From the NCBI GenBank assembly GCA_029552825.1, contig JAKPDL010000203.1, positions 1-48,928 on the forward strand: a stretch of DNA of 48,928 nucleotides, in the 5' to 3' direction. The position numbers were made by a program, and so were the translations under genes. Under the pieces are notes generated by a model. That model ran no database searches. It was not told the origin of the DNA and worked only from the letters and a program-made list of their open reading frames with translations. The number at the start of each line of letters is the position of its first letter. Positions within the stretch are counted from its first letter, which is position 1. Below are positions 33,377-42,327 of the stretch, piece after piece. The stretch is from Bacteroidota bacterium (GTDB lineage: Bacteria > Bacteroidota > Bacteroidia > Bacteroidales > VadinHA17).

Positions 33377-33757
33377 CTAAAAAGGCAGATCACTGAATTC
33401 TTCCGGTTCAGGTGGTACATTTTCCTGAGAAAGGTTCGTTATGGCTTCCGGTTCATTTGTCCGGGCTGAAATCTTTTCAATCTTCCATGCGTCGAGATTG
33501 GTAAAATAGCTTACCCTTCCATCTTTTTCCCACCTGTTGCCTTTAATATTGAAATAGACTTTTACTTCCTCATTCAGGAATGAATCGTCAATAATGTCGC
33601 ACTTTTCCTGAACAAGTTGAAATTTTATGTATTCAACAAAGACGATGCCTCCGCCTGCATCTTTTTTTTCAATTACAAATTCCCTTTTCCGGAATCTGTC
33701 ACTTACATTGACAACCGGCAGAATGTCGATGATTTTTCCGGTAATTTCGAAAGCCAT
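33377..33757 (-). CDS. DUF3127 protein with SSB-like acidic C-terminal tail
   Basis: The product is 126 aa, a DUF3127 protein (Bacteroidota-restricted family). The opening FEITGKIIDILPVVNVSDRFRKREFVIE and VYFNIKGNRWEKDGRVSYFTNLDAWKIEKI are typical of the family's OB-like beta barrel. The C-terminus is disordered and ends PEEFSDLPF, strikingly like the acidic tail of single-stranded DNA-binding protein (DDDIPF) that recruits DNA-repair partners. It lies 19 nt after the FKBP gene. A nucleic-acid role is inferred from fold and tail only. Confidence 0.85.
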   Translation of the reverse strand: MAFEITGKIIDILPVVNVSDRFRKREFVIEKKDAGGGIVFVEYIKFQLVQEKCDIIDDSFLNEEVKVYFNIKGNRWEKDGRVSYFTNLDAWKIEKISARTNEPEAITNLSQENVPPEPEEFSDLPF

Positions 33758-33776
33758 TTCCGGTACAGAACTTTAT

Positions 33777-34496
33777 TTATTGTTGTTTTTTAACCTGTAA
33801 AAGTTCGACTTCAAAGACAAGAGTTGTGAATGGCTGGATAACATTTCCTGCGCCGCCTGCACCGTATGCAAGATCGGGTGGTATATAGAGTACGAATTTT
33901 GACCCTTCCGGCATCAGCTGAAGTCCTTCAACCCAGCCTTTTATAACGTTTCCTACAAGGAACTCAGCAGGTTCGCCGCGGTCGTATGATGAATCAAACT
34001 TGGTGCCGTCAATAAATGTTCCTGTATAATTGACTTTCACGCTGTCATTTTCATCAGGTTTAGGCCCTGTTCCAAGTTTTAAAATTTTGTATTGAAGTCC
34101 GCTTTCTGTGACGATAACTCCGGGTTTATTTCTGTTTGCCTGTAGAAAAGAGTCACCCTTTGCGATGTTGCTGCTGAAGAGCTCTTTGTTGATTTCATCC
34201 TGTCGGGCTGCCTGCTCTTCCTCCTTCTTGCTGAGATATCCGTAGAGGAAAGCCCTGGCAATATCCTCACTCATGAAGCTTTTGTTATTTTTCGCATCTA
34301 CCATCGCTCTAGCTATTGCAAGAGGATTTAAATCAATGCTGTCCTGCAAAAGAGAGTAATAAATATTTACTCCAAATGCATACGAAAGGGTATCATTGTA
34401 GTCTTTTAATTTTGCACCTGAAACGGCTTTTTTCCCGCATGACGAAAGAATCAGAGCCGACCCGGCAATTAACAGAAGTAAATGTTTGAATTTCAT
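33777..34496 (-). CDS. FKBP-type peptidyl-prolyl isomerase lipoprotein
   Basis: The product is 239 aa with lipobox ILSSC (lipidated C20). Residues 30-125 are a helical FKBP N-terminal dimerisation region (LSYAFGVNIYYSLLQ, AFLYGYLSKKEEEQ). Residues 130-235 are the FKBP fold: SGLQYKILKLGTGPKP, VNYTGTFIDGTKFDSSYDRGEPAEF, VIKGWVEGLQLMPEGSKFVLYIPPDLAYG and TTLVFEVELL. It is likely an outer-membrane or periplasmic folding factor of the FkpA/Mip kind. It is the first gene of a run with DUF3127 and perhaps purL. Confidence 0.94.
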   Translation of the reverse strand: MKFKHLLLLIAGSALILSSCGKKAVSGAKLKDYNDTLSYAFGVNIYYSLLQDSIDLNPLAIARAMVDAKNNKSFMSEDIARAFLYGYLSKKEEEQAARQDEINKELFSSNIAKGDSFLQANRNKPGVIVTESGLQYKILKLGTGPKPDENDSVKVNYTGTFIDGTKFDSSYDRGEPAEFLVGNVIKGWVEGLQLMPEGSKFVLYIPPDLAYGAGGAGNVIQPFTTLVFEVELLQVKKQQ

Positions 34497-34520
34497 GATT
34501 AATTATTTAAAAATTTTTTA

Positions 34521-34528
34521 CAAAGATA
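34521..34528 (-). promoter_or_regulatory. -7 box for the FKBP gene
   Basis: The minus strand reads TATCTTTG, an exact TAnnTTTG match 25 nt upstream of the FKBP start. The -33 position is not conserved. Confidence 0.45.
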
Positions 34529-34672
34529 GCACAATGCGGATAAGAATTACAGACATTAAAAAATAATGTTTAAAATTTTTTTCAGGAACATTTTTCTGAT
34601 AATATTGTTTTTTGAATCAAGCATTTAATGAAAAATATCATGTTGATGGATTTTCTGAATATAAAAGAATAT

Positions 34673-37240
34673 TCAGATTCTGATACCTATTACAAGAACG
34701 TCGTCGACCTGTTCATAATTCCCTTTCCAATCATCGAATGTTTTTTCAAGAACATTTTTCTGTTGCTCCATCGGGAGGTGATGGTTATTCAGTAGAAGTG
34801 CCTGAAATTGTTTATACATGAACTTTCTTCCTTTTTCACCTCCAAACTGGTCAGCATAGCCGTCGGTAAAGAGATACAGCACATCGTTAAGCTGGATATC
34901 CGAATACTGGTTTGTAAATGGAATGAGTTCTGTGAAATGAATACCTATAGGCATTTTGTCGCAAGGGATCTTTATAAGCTGGCTGTTGTGGACCAGGTAA
35001 AGCGGATTATTTGCACCGGCAAAGTTTAATTTGAGCCTTTCCCTGTCAATTATGCAGAGTGAAATATCCATTCCATCTCTTGCTTCACCTGTTACTCCTT
35101 TTTGTTTGAGAGCGGTAATCACTTCGTCTCTCAGCAAATTGAGGACCGATGCAGCATCGGTGACTTCTGTAGTATTGAAAATTTCGTCGAGGAAGGCATT
35201 GCCCAGCATGCTCATGAATGCGCCTGGCACACCGTGGCCTGTGCAATCGGCAGCAGCAACAATGATTTTATTGTCTTTTCTCTTTCCCCAGTAAAAATCT
35301 CCACTCACAATGTCTTTAGGGCGAAACAGGATGAAGCTTTCAAACCCCCATTCAGAAAGAAAATCGACAGGCGGAAGTACAGCAGTCTGTATCCTTTTCG
35401 CATATTGAATACTGTCAGTAATTGCCTGGTTTTTCTGCTCTATGATTTCTTTTTGACTGAGAATTTCCACATTCTTTTGCTCAAGATCAGCATTAATCAT
35501 TTCGATTTTGCGTTTGCTTTCTGCCAGCTGCTGGTTTTTTCTCCTTGTCGATATGAGTCCGACCAAAATCATCACAGCAACAACAGCCATAAGAACACCG
35601 AGCCCTGTAGCCAGGCGTCTTATCTGTTTCTCCTTTTCAATGGTTAACTGCTGTTGCTGTTTTTCCGATTCAAGTAGCCGGTTGTTCTGCTCCAGTACCA
35701 GTGCTTCGTTTCTTTTCTGGACAAGTTCCAGACTGTCGATTCTCTGTTGCTGTCGAAGTGCCATAACTTCCTGCTCCCTCCTGTTAAGCTGGAATCTTTC
35801 ACGTTCAAGGGCAAGCGACTGTGCCAGCCTCTCTCTTTCCGAACGGTCAAGCTCCTGCTGCTTGAGGAGAAGTTTAAGTTCATTCTCCCTTCGTGCCGAC
35901 TCAGCCCTTAAAGTTTTCATTTCAAGGTTGCTGATTTCTTCACCTGCAATATCGAGCTTAATTCTCTGTTCAACCTGGTCGAAATAATTCTGCCTGTCAG
36001 CTTCCTTCTGCTCTGCCAGCCTTTTTTCAAAGTTAAGTGAATCCCTCAGGTTGAGGTATTTCTCATAATACTCAAGAGCTTTAATGAAATCATTCGATTT
36101 CTCCATCACACCCGACCAGGTTTGGTAGCACTCCTGCATTATTGCATATGCACCTGACGCACCTGCCGATTCCACACACTCCTTGCAATAAAGGTCGGCA
36201 TGATAATTATCTCCTCTGTTGAAATATATCAGCGATAGCAGGTAGGCTATTCTTGCCTGTTCATCTTTTCTCTCCGACTTACGGGCATAATCGAGTGCCC
36301 TGCTGAAATTCCTCATCATTTCTGCCTGGTTGCCCGCAGCTTGTAATGTTATAGCAATGTTCGAGGAAACATCTGTAAGAAAATAATAATCTGGCTCAGA
36401 TTTAATTTGTTCTTTTTCAGCTTCCCTGAAAAAGTTCAGAGCTGCCGTTAGTTCTTTCTGACGGTATTTAATAACTCCCAGATTATTGTATATCAGCGAT
36501 ATGTTTCGAGAATCATTACGGCTTTTATAAATATCAAGCAATCCGAAGTATTTTTCTTCAGCCTCTTTATAATTTCCTGTTTCAGCGTAAAGCGAAGCAA
36601 TTTTTCTGGTACATCTTATACTACCTTCGACATTTCCTTCAGTTTCAAAATATGAAAGAGCTGTGTTGTACCATTTTAGCGACAGTGTATCATCGGGCAG
36701 GTTATACCATGCAGTTGCTGTAAGTTCAGCCAGTCCAGCCAGGTTTAATGATTTGAGTTCTTTATAGAGTTCGAATGTTTGCTGATACCATAGGGCAGCC
36801 TTTTTGTAAAGCCCATTCCTGAAATAATTATCAGCTATAATTTTAGTTATTTCGGCTTCTTTTTCCCTGTTACCTGTTCGGTTATAAATGGAGATCGCTT
36901 TCAGGTAAGACGTAAGCATTTCTTCCCAGGAATCAGACCTCCGGCTATAAATATCACCTGCCAGTTTCTGGCATTCTGCTTCAATGAGTAAAAATTCGTC
37001 TGACGATGCAATTTCTTCGGCTTTAGAAATTACTGAGAGAGCACTTTCATCTTCTCCTGCTTTTATCATGGTTATGGCTGTCTGAAGCAGGTTAACTGTA
37101 GTGAGAGAGTCATTCATTCTCTGTTTTAGGAGAAGTGTGTCGGTTGTTTTGATATCCTGCCCGTGGAGGCTCTCCGAAAAAGCTGGAAGCCACGCAATTA
37201 GCAGGTAAAAATATATTGGATATTTAATTCTCAACCGCAT
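34673..37240 (-). CDS. TPR sensor protein with C-terminal SpoIIE/PP2C phosphatase
   Basis: The product is 855 aa with a signal or first membrane segment (residues 6-22). Residues about 50-400 are TPR repeats (e.g. YNNLGVIKYRQKELTAALNFF). A long coiled coil (about 405-540) leads to one transmembrane helix (543-564) and a second coiled coil. Residues 613-855 form a SpoIIE-type Ser/Thr phosphatase with SGDFYW (D648), AADCTGHGVPGAFMSM (D665) and DGMDISL, typical of metal-dependent PP2C. The TPR part is likely periplasmic and the phosphatase cytoplasmic. It overlaps the end of the TonB-dependent receptor gene by 1 nt (TGATG), so ligand uptake and signalling may be coupled. No partner anti-sigma antagonist is visible. 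Confidence 0.9.
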   Translation of the reverse strand: MRLRIKYPIYFYLLIAWLPAFSESLHGQDIKTTDTLLLKQRMNDSLTTVNLLQTAITMIKAGEDESALSVISKAEEIASSDEFLLIEAECQKLAGDIYSRRSDSWEEMLTSYLKAISIYNRTGNREKEAEITKIIADNYFRNGLYKKAALWYQQTFELYKELKSLNLAGLAELTATAWYNLPDDTLSLKWYNTALSYFETEGNVEGSIRCTRKIASLYAETGNYKEAEEKYFGLLDIYKSRNDSRNISLIYNNLGVIKYRQKELTAALNFFREAEKEQIKSEPDYYFLTDVSSNIAITLQAAGNQAEMMRNFSRALDYARKSERKDEQARIAYLLSLIYFNRGDNYHADLYCKECVESAGASGAYAIMQECYQTWSGVMEKSNDFIKALEYYEKYLNLRDSLNFEKRLAEQKEADRQNYFDQVEQRIKLDIAGEEISNLEMKTLRAESARRENELKLLLKQQELDRSERERLAQSLALERERFQLNRREQEVMALRQQQRIDSLELVQKRNEALVLEQNNRLLESEKQQQQLTIEKEKQIRRLATGLGVLMAVVAVMILVGLISTRRKNQQLAESKRKIEMINADLEQKNVEILSQKEIIEQKNQAITDSIQYAKRIQTAVLPPVDFLSEWGFESFILFRPKDIVSGDFYWGKRKDNKIIVAAADCTGHGVPGAFMSMLGNAFLDEIFNTTEVTDAASVLNLLRDEVITALKQKGVTGEARDGMDISLCIIDRERLKLNFAGANNPLYLVHNSQLIKIPCDKMPIGIHFTELIPFTNQYSDIQLNDVLYLFTDGYADQFGGEKGRKFMYKQFQALLLNNHHLPMEQQKNVLEKTFDDWKGNYEQVDDVLVIGIRI

Positions 37241-39603
37241 CAGTTTAACGTATAAGTTAATCCGATCTGTATGCTTCTTCCAAGCTGCGGGCTGTAGGGT
37301 AGGGGAGTATTCATTCCCGAATAGGCCGGTCCACCATACTTTTCATCAAAAATGTTATTGATTTTAATGAAAGTACTGAGATTGCTTCCTATCCTGTAGT
37401 CAACAACAGCATCCATGCTGTAAAAACCGTCAAAATCTTTGAAAATATTGTTATAAATGTCTTTGAAAGGAATAATAACCCTAAGCCAGCTCGATTCCCA
37501 TATGCTTGATACCCTTATATACAAATTCTTTGCAGGTTCCATTGAAACATTAAGTTGTCCGAAATGATTCGGAACAAGCTTGAAATTGCCAAGAAAGTTA
37601 GTAGCTAACTCAATAATATCGGGAAATGTTTGACTCGATTTGCCAAATGAGAGACTCAGCTCGGCATCAAGATTTATTGATTTTACAATATCATTCATTT
37701 TGATATTTATCTGAAGGCCGTATAATCTGGAAACGGCGCTCTTTTCGTTCTCTTTTACAAGAACGGTAGCGGTGTCGGGCTTAATAATTGCGCGGGGTAG
37801 ACTGAGTTCACTGAGCCTGACATATTTGTTCAGAATGAGATTTCTTATAGAATTGTAATATATTGATATGTCATACGTTACCCTTTTTCTGGTTGTTCTT
37901 GCCACACCAAGTTCGACTGACATATATTTTTCCGGTTCAAGATTGGGATTGGGGATAGTTAGATAAATCAGGCTATCGTGATTTGTGCCGGCTTTATAGG
38001 CCAGCGACTGGTATGACATTGACGATGGTGGCGCTTTATAAGCAAATCCTGCTGAAGCTCTTATACTTGTACGCTGGTTAAATATATAGAGTGCTGCAAG
38101 CCTGGGATTTATACTTGATCCGTAAAGTGAATTCCTGTCGAATCGCAATCCTCCCATAAATCTGAAGGAACTTATAGAATAGTATGTTTGCGTGAAGGCA
38201 GAAATATTATGGTAGACGATTGGGTTTATTCCAAATCTGCCTGAAACAGAATCTTCTACATAGACGTATTTACTGAAGTATTTATATTCACCCGGCCGGA
38301 ATGGTGAATCCAGGAAATTTGTTTGCGGCAGGTTACCTGACAGCTGGTAAGTTATACCCGACATTATTTCGAGACTGTTAACCGGCATGAAGGTGAAAAG
38401 CTGTTCGAATAGCATATCCCTACCGGCAGCATAACGGTATACTTTATCTGTGTAATCGATAAACGTCACCCCCATACTGGAGTTATTGTCCATGCGGTAA
38501 GTGACGTTTGAGAAGTTTGTTGTGGTCGAAAATCTGGAAGTCCAGTCCCTGCTGTAACTGAGTGTTGTGGTTCTGATATTTTCTCCCCAGAAGTTCTGGG
38601 GATTGTTATATTTGAACAGATAGGTCGATTGTCCGATTGAGCTATGAAGCCGCCGGTACATGTTGTTGTATGAAATGCTCACGCCTCTGAACCTGAGGTT
38701 GAAACCCAGAAGGGAACTCATACCGGGCAGGTCCTGCATTTCGGGATTATTTATTGAGCCATCATAGTTTATCATGTAGTTTTCGCGCATGAAATCAGTC
38801 GGGCGTATTCCATAGTTGAAAAGCACCTGTTCGGTTATGTCAGCAGGATCAAAATATTGTGAGCCGAGCAGGTATCTGTAACCTTTTTCATGAAGGTAGT
38901 GCATTGGATTATAGATCTGCTCATATTTCTTCTTAATGTTAAGATCGCCTGTTTCGTTCAAACCACCGTAAAAGCTGTACTGGAGTATATTTTTGTCTTT
39001 TCCTGCCTTACCGCCAACCATAAAGTCAGTGTTTCTGAAATTATCCTGGCCTATGCTCACATCTCCCAGAACGAAAGTTCCTTTTTCGGCTTCACGGGTT
39101 ATAATATTGATTACGCCAGAAACTGCGTCGGCACCATATATTGCTGCGGCCGGGCCATAGATTATTTCTATTCTCTCTGCCTGACGCACCGGCAGCTGTG
39201 CCAGCACAGGCATACCCACTACTGCACTGGGCTTTACAGGCAGACCGTTTATAAGTATCATGGTATAAAGGTTGCCAGTGAGACCTCTTAGCTGGAAGCT
39301 TTCCCCGAGCTCACCCGAACCGGGTTGCGAAACGCGAACTCCAGGTAACGTCTTTATTGCATCTATCAGAGTATAATAATGATTGCGGATAATCTCCTCA
39401 CGGGTTATGACATGTATGGTAATTGGCAATTCACCTATCTTCTTTGAACTGCGGCTTGCCGATATAACACTCATCTCAACAGTGTCGACAGGCAGATAAA
39501 GGTCTTCTGCCCCAAGCCTGAAAGGAAATACCCTCTCCGGCTCCTGAGACCTGACTGGAATTAGCAGTAGTGATAGAAAAAATATCAGAACTGAATTCTT
39601 CAT
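37240..39603 (-). CDS. TonB-dependent outer-membrane receptor
   Basis: The product is 787 aa with a signal peptide (residues 1-19). The plug domain (about 45-165) has PITIHVITREEIIRNHYYTLIDAIKTLPGV, QLRGLTGNLYTMILINGLPV and IEIIYGPAAAIYGADAVSGVINII. The rest is a beta barrel ending GRSIQIGLTYTLN. It lacks the N-terminal carboxypeptidase-regulatory-like domain of SusC proteins and there is no SusD gene, so it is more like a classical siderophore, vitamin or peptide receptor. Its ligand cannot be named. It is translationally coupled to the TPR/SpoIIE phosphatase gene downstream. Confidence 0.93.
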   Translation of the reverse strand: MKNSVLIFFLSLLLIPVRSQEPERVFPFRLGAEDLYLPVDTVEMSVISASRSSKKIGELPITIHVITREEIIRNHYYTLIDAIKTLPGVRVSQPGSGELGESFQLRGLTGNLYTMILINGLPVKPSAVVGMPVLAQLPVRQAERIEIIYGPAAAIYGADAVSGVINIITREAEKGTFVLGDVSIGQDNFRNTDFMVGGKAGKDKNILQYSFYGGLNETGDLNIKKKYEQIYNPMHYLHEKGYRYLLGSQYFDPADITEQVLFNYGIRPTDFMRENYMINYDGSINNPEMQDLPGMSSLLGFNLRFRGVSISYNNMYRRLHSSIGQSTYLFKYNNPQNFWGENIRTTTLSYSRDWTSRFSTTTNFSNVTYRMDNNSSMGVTFIDYTDKVYRYAAGRDMLFEQLFTFMPVNSLEIMSGITYQLSGNLPQTNFLDSPFRPGEYKYFSKYVYVEDSVSGRFGINPIVYHNISAFTQTYYSISSFRFMGGLRFDRNSLYGSSINPRLAALYIFNQRTSIRASAGFAYKAPPSSMSYQSLAYKAGTNHDSLIYLTIPNPNLEPEKYMSVELGVARTTRKRVTYDISIYYNSIRNLILNKYVRLSELSLPRAIIKPDTATVLVKENEKSAVSRLYGLQINIKMNDIVKSINLDAELSLSFGKSSQTFPDIIELATNFLGNFKLVPNHFGQLNVSMEPAKNLYIRVSSIWESSWLRVIIPFKDIYNNIFKDFDGFYSMDAVVDYRIGSNLSTFIKINNIFDEKYGGPAYSGMNTPLPYSPQLGRSIQIGLTYTLN

Positions 39604-39728
39604 GCCAAGTAATAATACGGTAAAGGTATTAAAAATTTACGCAGAAATATCCTGCCTTTTCCTGTGAGCTTCCTGTACCATAATTGAAATTTATACTTTC
39701 GCTCCTATTCCTTTTTTTTAATTAATTC

Positions 39729-39827
39729 GCAATTACTTACCCCCAACGCCTCTGGTAGGGGGCCTGACATATTTCACCCCCTAACCCTCTGAAAAGAGGT
39801 ATTTTCCTGTCAATTTTTTCATAACGG
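39729..39827. repeat. Degenerate C-rich hairpins next to an IS-end-like sequence
   Basis: The C-run ACCCCCAACGCC and GGGGG (39736-39762) and CCTCT-gaaa-AGAGG (39786-39799) form two hairpins. They are followed at 39808 by TGTCAATTTTTTCATAACG, a diverged match to the right end of the IS at 48698. The arrangement repeats that at 6403-6514. The remainder of the 386-nt gap 39604-39989 is AT-rich with no gene. Confidence 0.4.
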
Positions 39828-39989
39828 CAGATAGAATAAAAACATCTTTTTCATTTTTATATTAATTATGAATGTTTTAATTTTATTCCCCGACTGAAAG
39901 CACAGATTTTTTGAGGAAAGGAGAAATGTGAAATTGTTTAAATAATTATAAATCAGATATTTATTAAAGTTTAACTAATTTAACCGCTT

Positions 39990-40922
39990 ATGAAAAACAG
40001 ACATTCAAGAAGAGATTTTATCAGGCTGACCGCTGCAGGAGCAGCCGGTGCCTTTCTGCTGACACAAAATGCCTGCAAGGGCACAGGAGCAAAGAAGGCA
40101 GCTCCCGATCCAAAGAGTTTCGGGATAGGTCTTCAGCTGTATACCATCCGTGATGAGATATTCAAGGATGTTCCCGGCTCACTGAAGAGAGTATCCGACA
40201 TGGGATACAAATATGTTGAATTGGCCGGTTATGAAAATGGAAAATTTTACGGTTATGAACCTGAGGAGTTCAGGAAACTGGTAGAGGATCTTGGAATGGA
40301 GATTCTCAGCAGCCATACTCAGGTTGAGGCACAGGGCATAACACTCGAGAATGCCACAAAGATGGCTGAAGACCATGCCAAACTCGGTGTTAAATACTGC
40401 ATCCAGCCATGGATTGTTCCGGAAGCAAGAACAACAATTGCCAGCTACCAGAAAATGGCAGCCGACTGGAACCAGGTTGGTAAGATAATGAAGGATCATG
40501 GCATAATGTTCGGATACCATAACCATAACTTCGAATTTGATACCGTTGAAGGTAAGATCCCTTATTTTGATGTTATGATGGCCGAACTTGATCCGAATTA
40601 CGTAACCCTTGAACTTGATGTTTTCTGGGTAACAAAAGCAGGTCAGAACCCGGTGGATATCATTAACAAATATCCCGGCAGGTTTGAACTGTTCCATCTG
40701 AAGGATATGTATACAAAGCAGGAACCTTTCTTTACTACCGAGGGTGTTGACGATTTCGCACCCGTAGGTGAGGGATTAATTGATTTCAAGGCAATCATTG
40801 CCGCAAAGCAGACGGCTGGCATGAAGTACATGATCGTTGAACAGGACCGTACAAAGGACGGCGACTGCTTCGGTGCAATCCAGAAAAGCATTACGAATCT
40901 GACAACAAAAATTTTAGTGTGA
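39990..40922 (+). CDS. Tat-exported sugar phosphate isomerase/epimerase-like TIM-barrel protein
   Basis: The product is 310 aa. A twin-arginine signal is clear: RRDFIR (residues 7-12), then AAGAAGAFLL and C29, which might be lipidated (weak lipobox). The mature part is a xylose-isomerase-like TIM barrel: FGIGLQLYTIRDEI, YKYVELAGY, GIMFGYHNHNFEF, LELDVFWVTKAGQNP, ELFHLKDM and MIVEQDRT, with the usual Glu, Asp, His and Glu metal ligands. Such exported members in Bacteroidota act on sugars or inositols; some are 3-keto-glycoside enzymes. A strong intrinsic terminator follows, so it appears monocistronic. Confidence 0.88.
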   Translation: MKNRHSRRDFIRLTAAGAAGAFLLTQNACKGTGAKKAAPDPKSFGIGLQLYTIRDEIFKDVPGSLKRVSDMGYKYVELAGYENGKFYGYEPEEFRKLVEDLGMEILSSHTQVEAQGITLENATKMAEDHAKLGVKYCIQPWIVPEARTTIASYQKMAADWNQVGKIMKDHGIMFGYHNHNFEFDTVEGKIPYFDVMMAELDPNYVTLELDVFWVTKAGQNPVDIINKYPGRFELFHLKDMYTKQEPFFTTEGVDDFAPVGEGLIDFKAIIAAKQTAGMKYMIVEQDRTKDGDCFGAIQKSITNLTTKILV

Positions 40923-40970
40923 TCAGAAACCATTACCGGTAGGTAAAAACCAATAAAAGATTCATTTATT

Positions 40971-41010
40971 AAAAGCAGGTTACACATAACATAACCTGCT
41001 TTTATTTTTT
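40971..41010 (+). terminator. Intrinsic terminator after the TIM-barrel gene
   Basis: AAAAGCAGGTT (40971-40981) pairs perfectly over 11 bp with AACCTGCTTTT (40993-41003) around an 11-nt loop, followed by ATTTTTT. This is the clearest terminator in the window. Confidence 0.75.
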
Positions 41011-41129
41011 ATGAAAAAGGAATCAGTTTCTATATTTTATCGGCACAAAGATTATACAGATACAACAAATAGCATTTATTAATCTGTGAAAATCTGTTCA
41101 ATCCGTGTCATCAGTGTGCTATTGAAAAA

Positions 41130-42326
41130 TCATAATCCATTAAATCTCTCAGCAAGAGTATAATCATTAATCATTGAAACTATATTACAATATTCATTTT
41201 CGGTTTCAATAAGCCTCTCTTCAGTATCATATATCACCGAGATGAGGGCAAAATATTCGGTAATGGTTATCTCTCCTTCAAGCAATGCCTTCTCAGGTGC
41301 TGCAGTACTGCCTGAGGATTTCAGTATGTTCTTCAAATCGTTGATTGCTGATTTAAGAGATTCCATTACTGCATATTCCCTTTTTATCTCCGACTTAAGT
41401 TTTTCAATTGTTGAGTTCATCGAAGCCTCAGCCTGATAAACCCTTGCCCTTGCACTTTTCAGCTTACCCGAACTTGCCCATAGAGGTATTGAAATGCCTA
41501 TAACCGGACCGGTATATGTTTCCGATGGCAAAATTTCTGAGGAATACCCGGCCATCAATTCGGGAAGGCCGGATGAGCGTCCGAGCGACATCTCACTGAA
41601 GCTGAGCTCATATTCCCTTACAGGAATGAGAAAGGCAGGATGTTTTAACAGCTTAATCTTTATCAGAGAATCAGGCTCGATGGTTAGATCTTCAGGATAT
41701 TCGATTGCTTCAGGAAAGTTAATTTTGCCACCGGCGAGGTATAAAAGTTTTTGCTCAAGCGACTTTATCTCAGCCTCAATATTGCTCTTTCTCAATCTGA
41801 CTGCCGACAGCTCAAGGGCAATTCTGTTATATTCGTTTATGGTAGTCTCACCCTCTTCAAGTTTTTTCTTCCATGCTTCCAGTAAAACTGAACAATCATT
41901 ACTGCGTTTCTCGTAGAGTGCCAGAAGTCTTTTCCTGAAATGATAATCATATGCAGTTATTTCTGCTTCAAGCAGTATATTAAGTTTTCCGAGTTCGAAT
42001 TCCTGTTCGGCAAGAGATATGGTATTCCGGCTTATATTTTTCATTGCCAGATATTTTGCAGGAAAATCAAATTTCTGGCTTACCGACCAGGTCTTCTTTG
42101 TTCCGGCAGTCGAACCGCTTCCAGGCATATAGCCAAATGAAGCTTCAGGTCCGGAAGGATATAGATTTGTCCGGGCTTCAGCCTTGCGGGCTTCAAGCAT
42201 TTTACGGTATGCTATTATCTCAGGATTGTTCTCAGCAACCTCTCTGAGAAAGGAATTCAAATCCTGACCGGCTAACGGAATGCTGATTAATATAACTAAA
42301 AATTTCGTTATAGTTTTAACCGACAT
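41130..42326 (-). CDS. TolC-family outer-membrane efflux protein
   Basis: The product is 398 aa from the ATG at 42324-42326, which follows the pump's TAA stop by one base (TAATATG) and gives a clean signal peptide (MSVKTITKFLVILISIPLAGQ). Upstream ATGs at 42344 and 42395 lie inside the pump gene. Two long coiled-coil hairpin regions (around ISLAEQEFELGKLNILLEAEI and ARARVYQAEASMNSTIEKLKSEIKREY) and the P-rich NLYPSGPEASFGYMPGSG are typical of the OEP/TolC family. It forms the outer-membrane channel of the RND system encoded just upstream. Confidence 0.9.
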   Translation of the reverse strand: MSVKTITKFLVILISIPLAGQDLNSFLREVAENNPEIIAYRKMLEARKAEARTNLYPSGPEASFGYMPGSGSTAGTKKTWSVSQKFDFPAKYLAMKNISRNTISLAEQEFELGKLNILLEAEITAYDYHFRKRLLALYEKRSNDCSVLLEAWKKKLEEGETTINEYNRIALELSAVRLRKSNIEAEIKSLEQKLLYLAGGKINFPEAIEYPEDLTIEPDSLIKIKLLKHPAFLIPVREYELSFSEMSLGRSSGLPELMAGYSSEILPSETYTGPVIGISIPLWASSGKLKSARARVYQAEASMNSTIEKLKSEIKREYAVMESLKSAINDLKNILKSSGSTAAPEKALLEGEITITEYFALISVIYDTEERLIETENEYCNIVSMINDYTLAERFNGL

Positions 42327-42327
42327 A

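Noticed and set aside
37240-39603. SusC/SusD polysaccharide locus
   Set aside because: The receptor lacks the N-terminal carboxypeptidase-regulatory domain, and no SusD-like lipoprotein or glycoside hydrolase lies beside it.
39604-39700. Cobalamin riboswitch before the TonB receptor
   Set aside because: No B12-box-like or other conserved core sequence seen in the short AT-rich leader.
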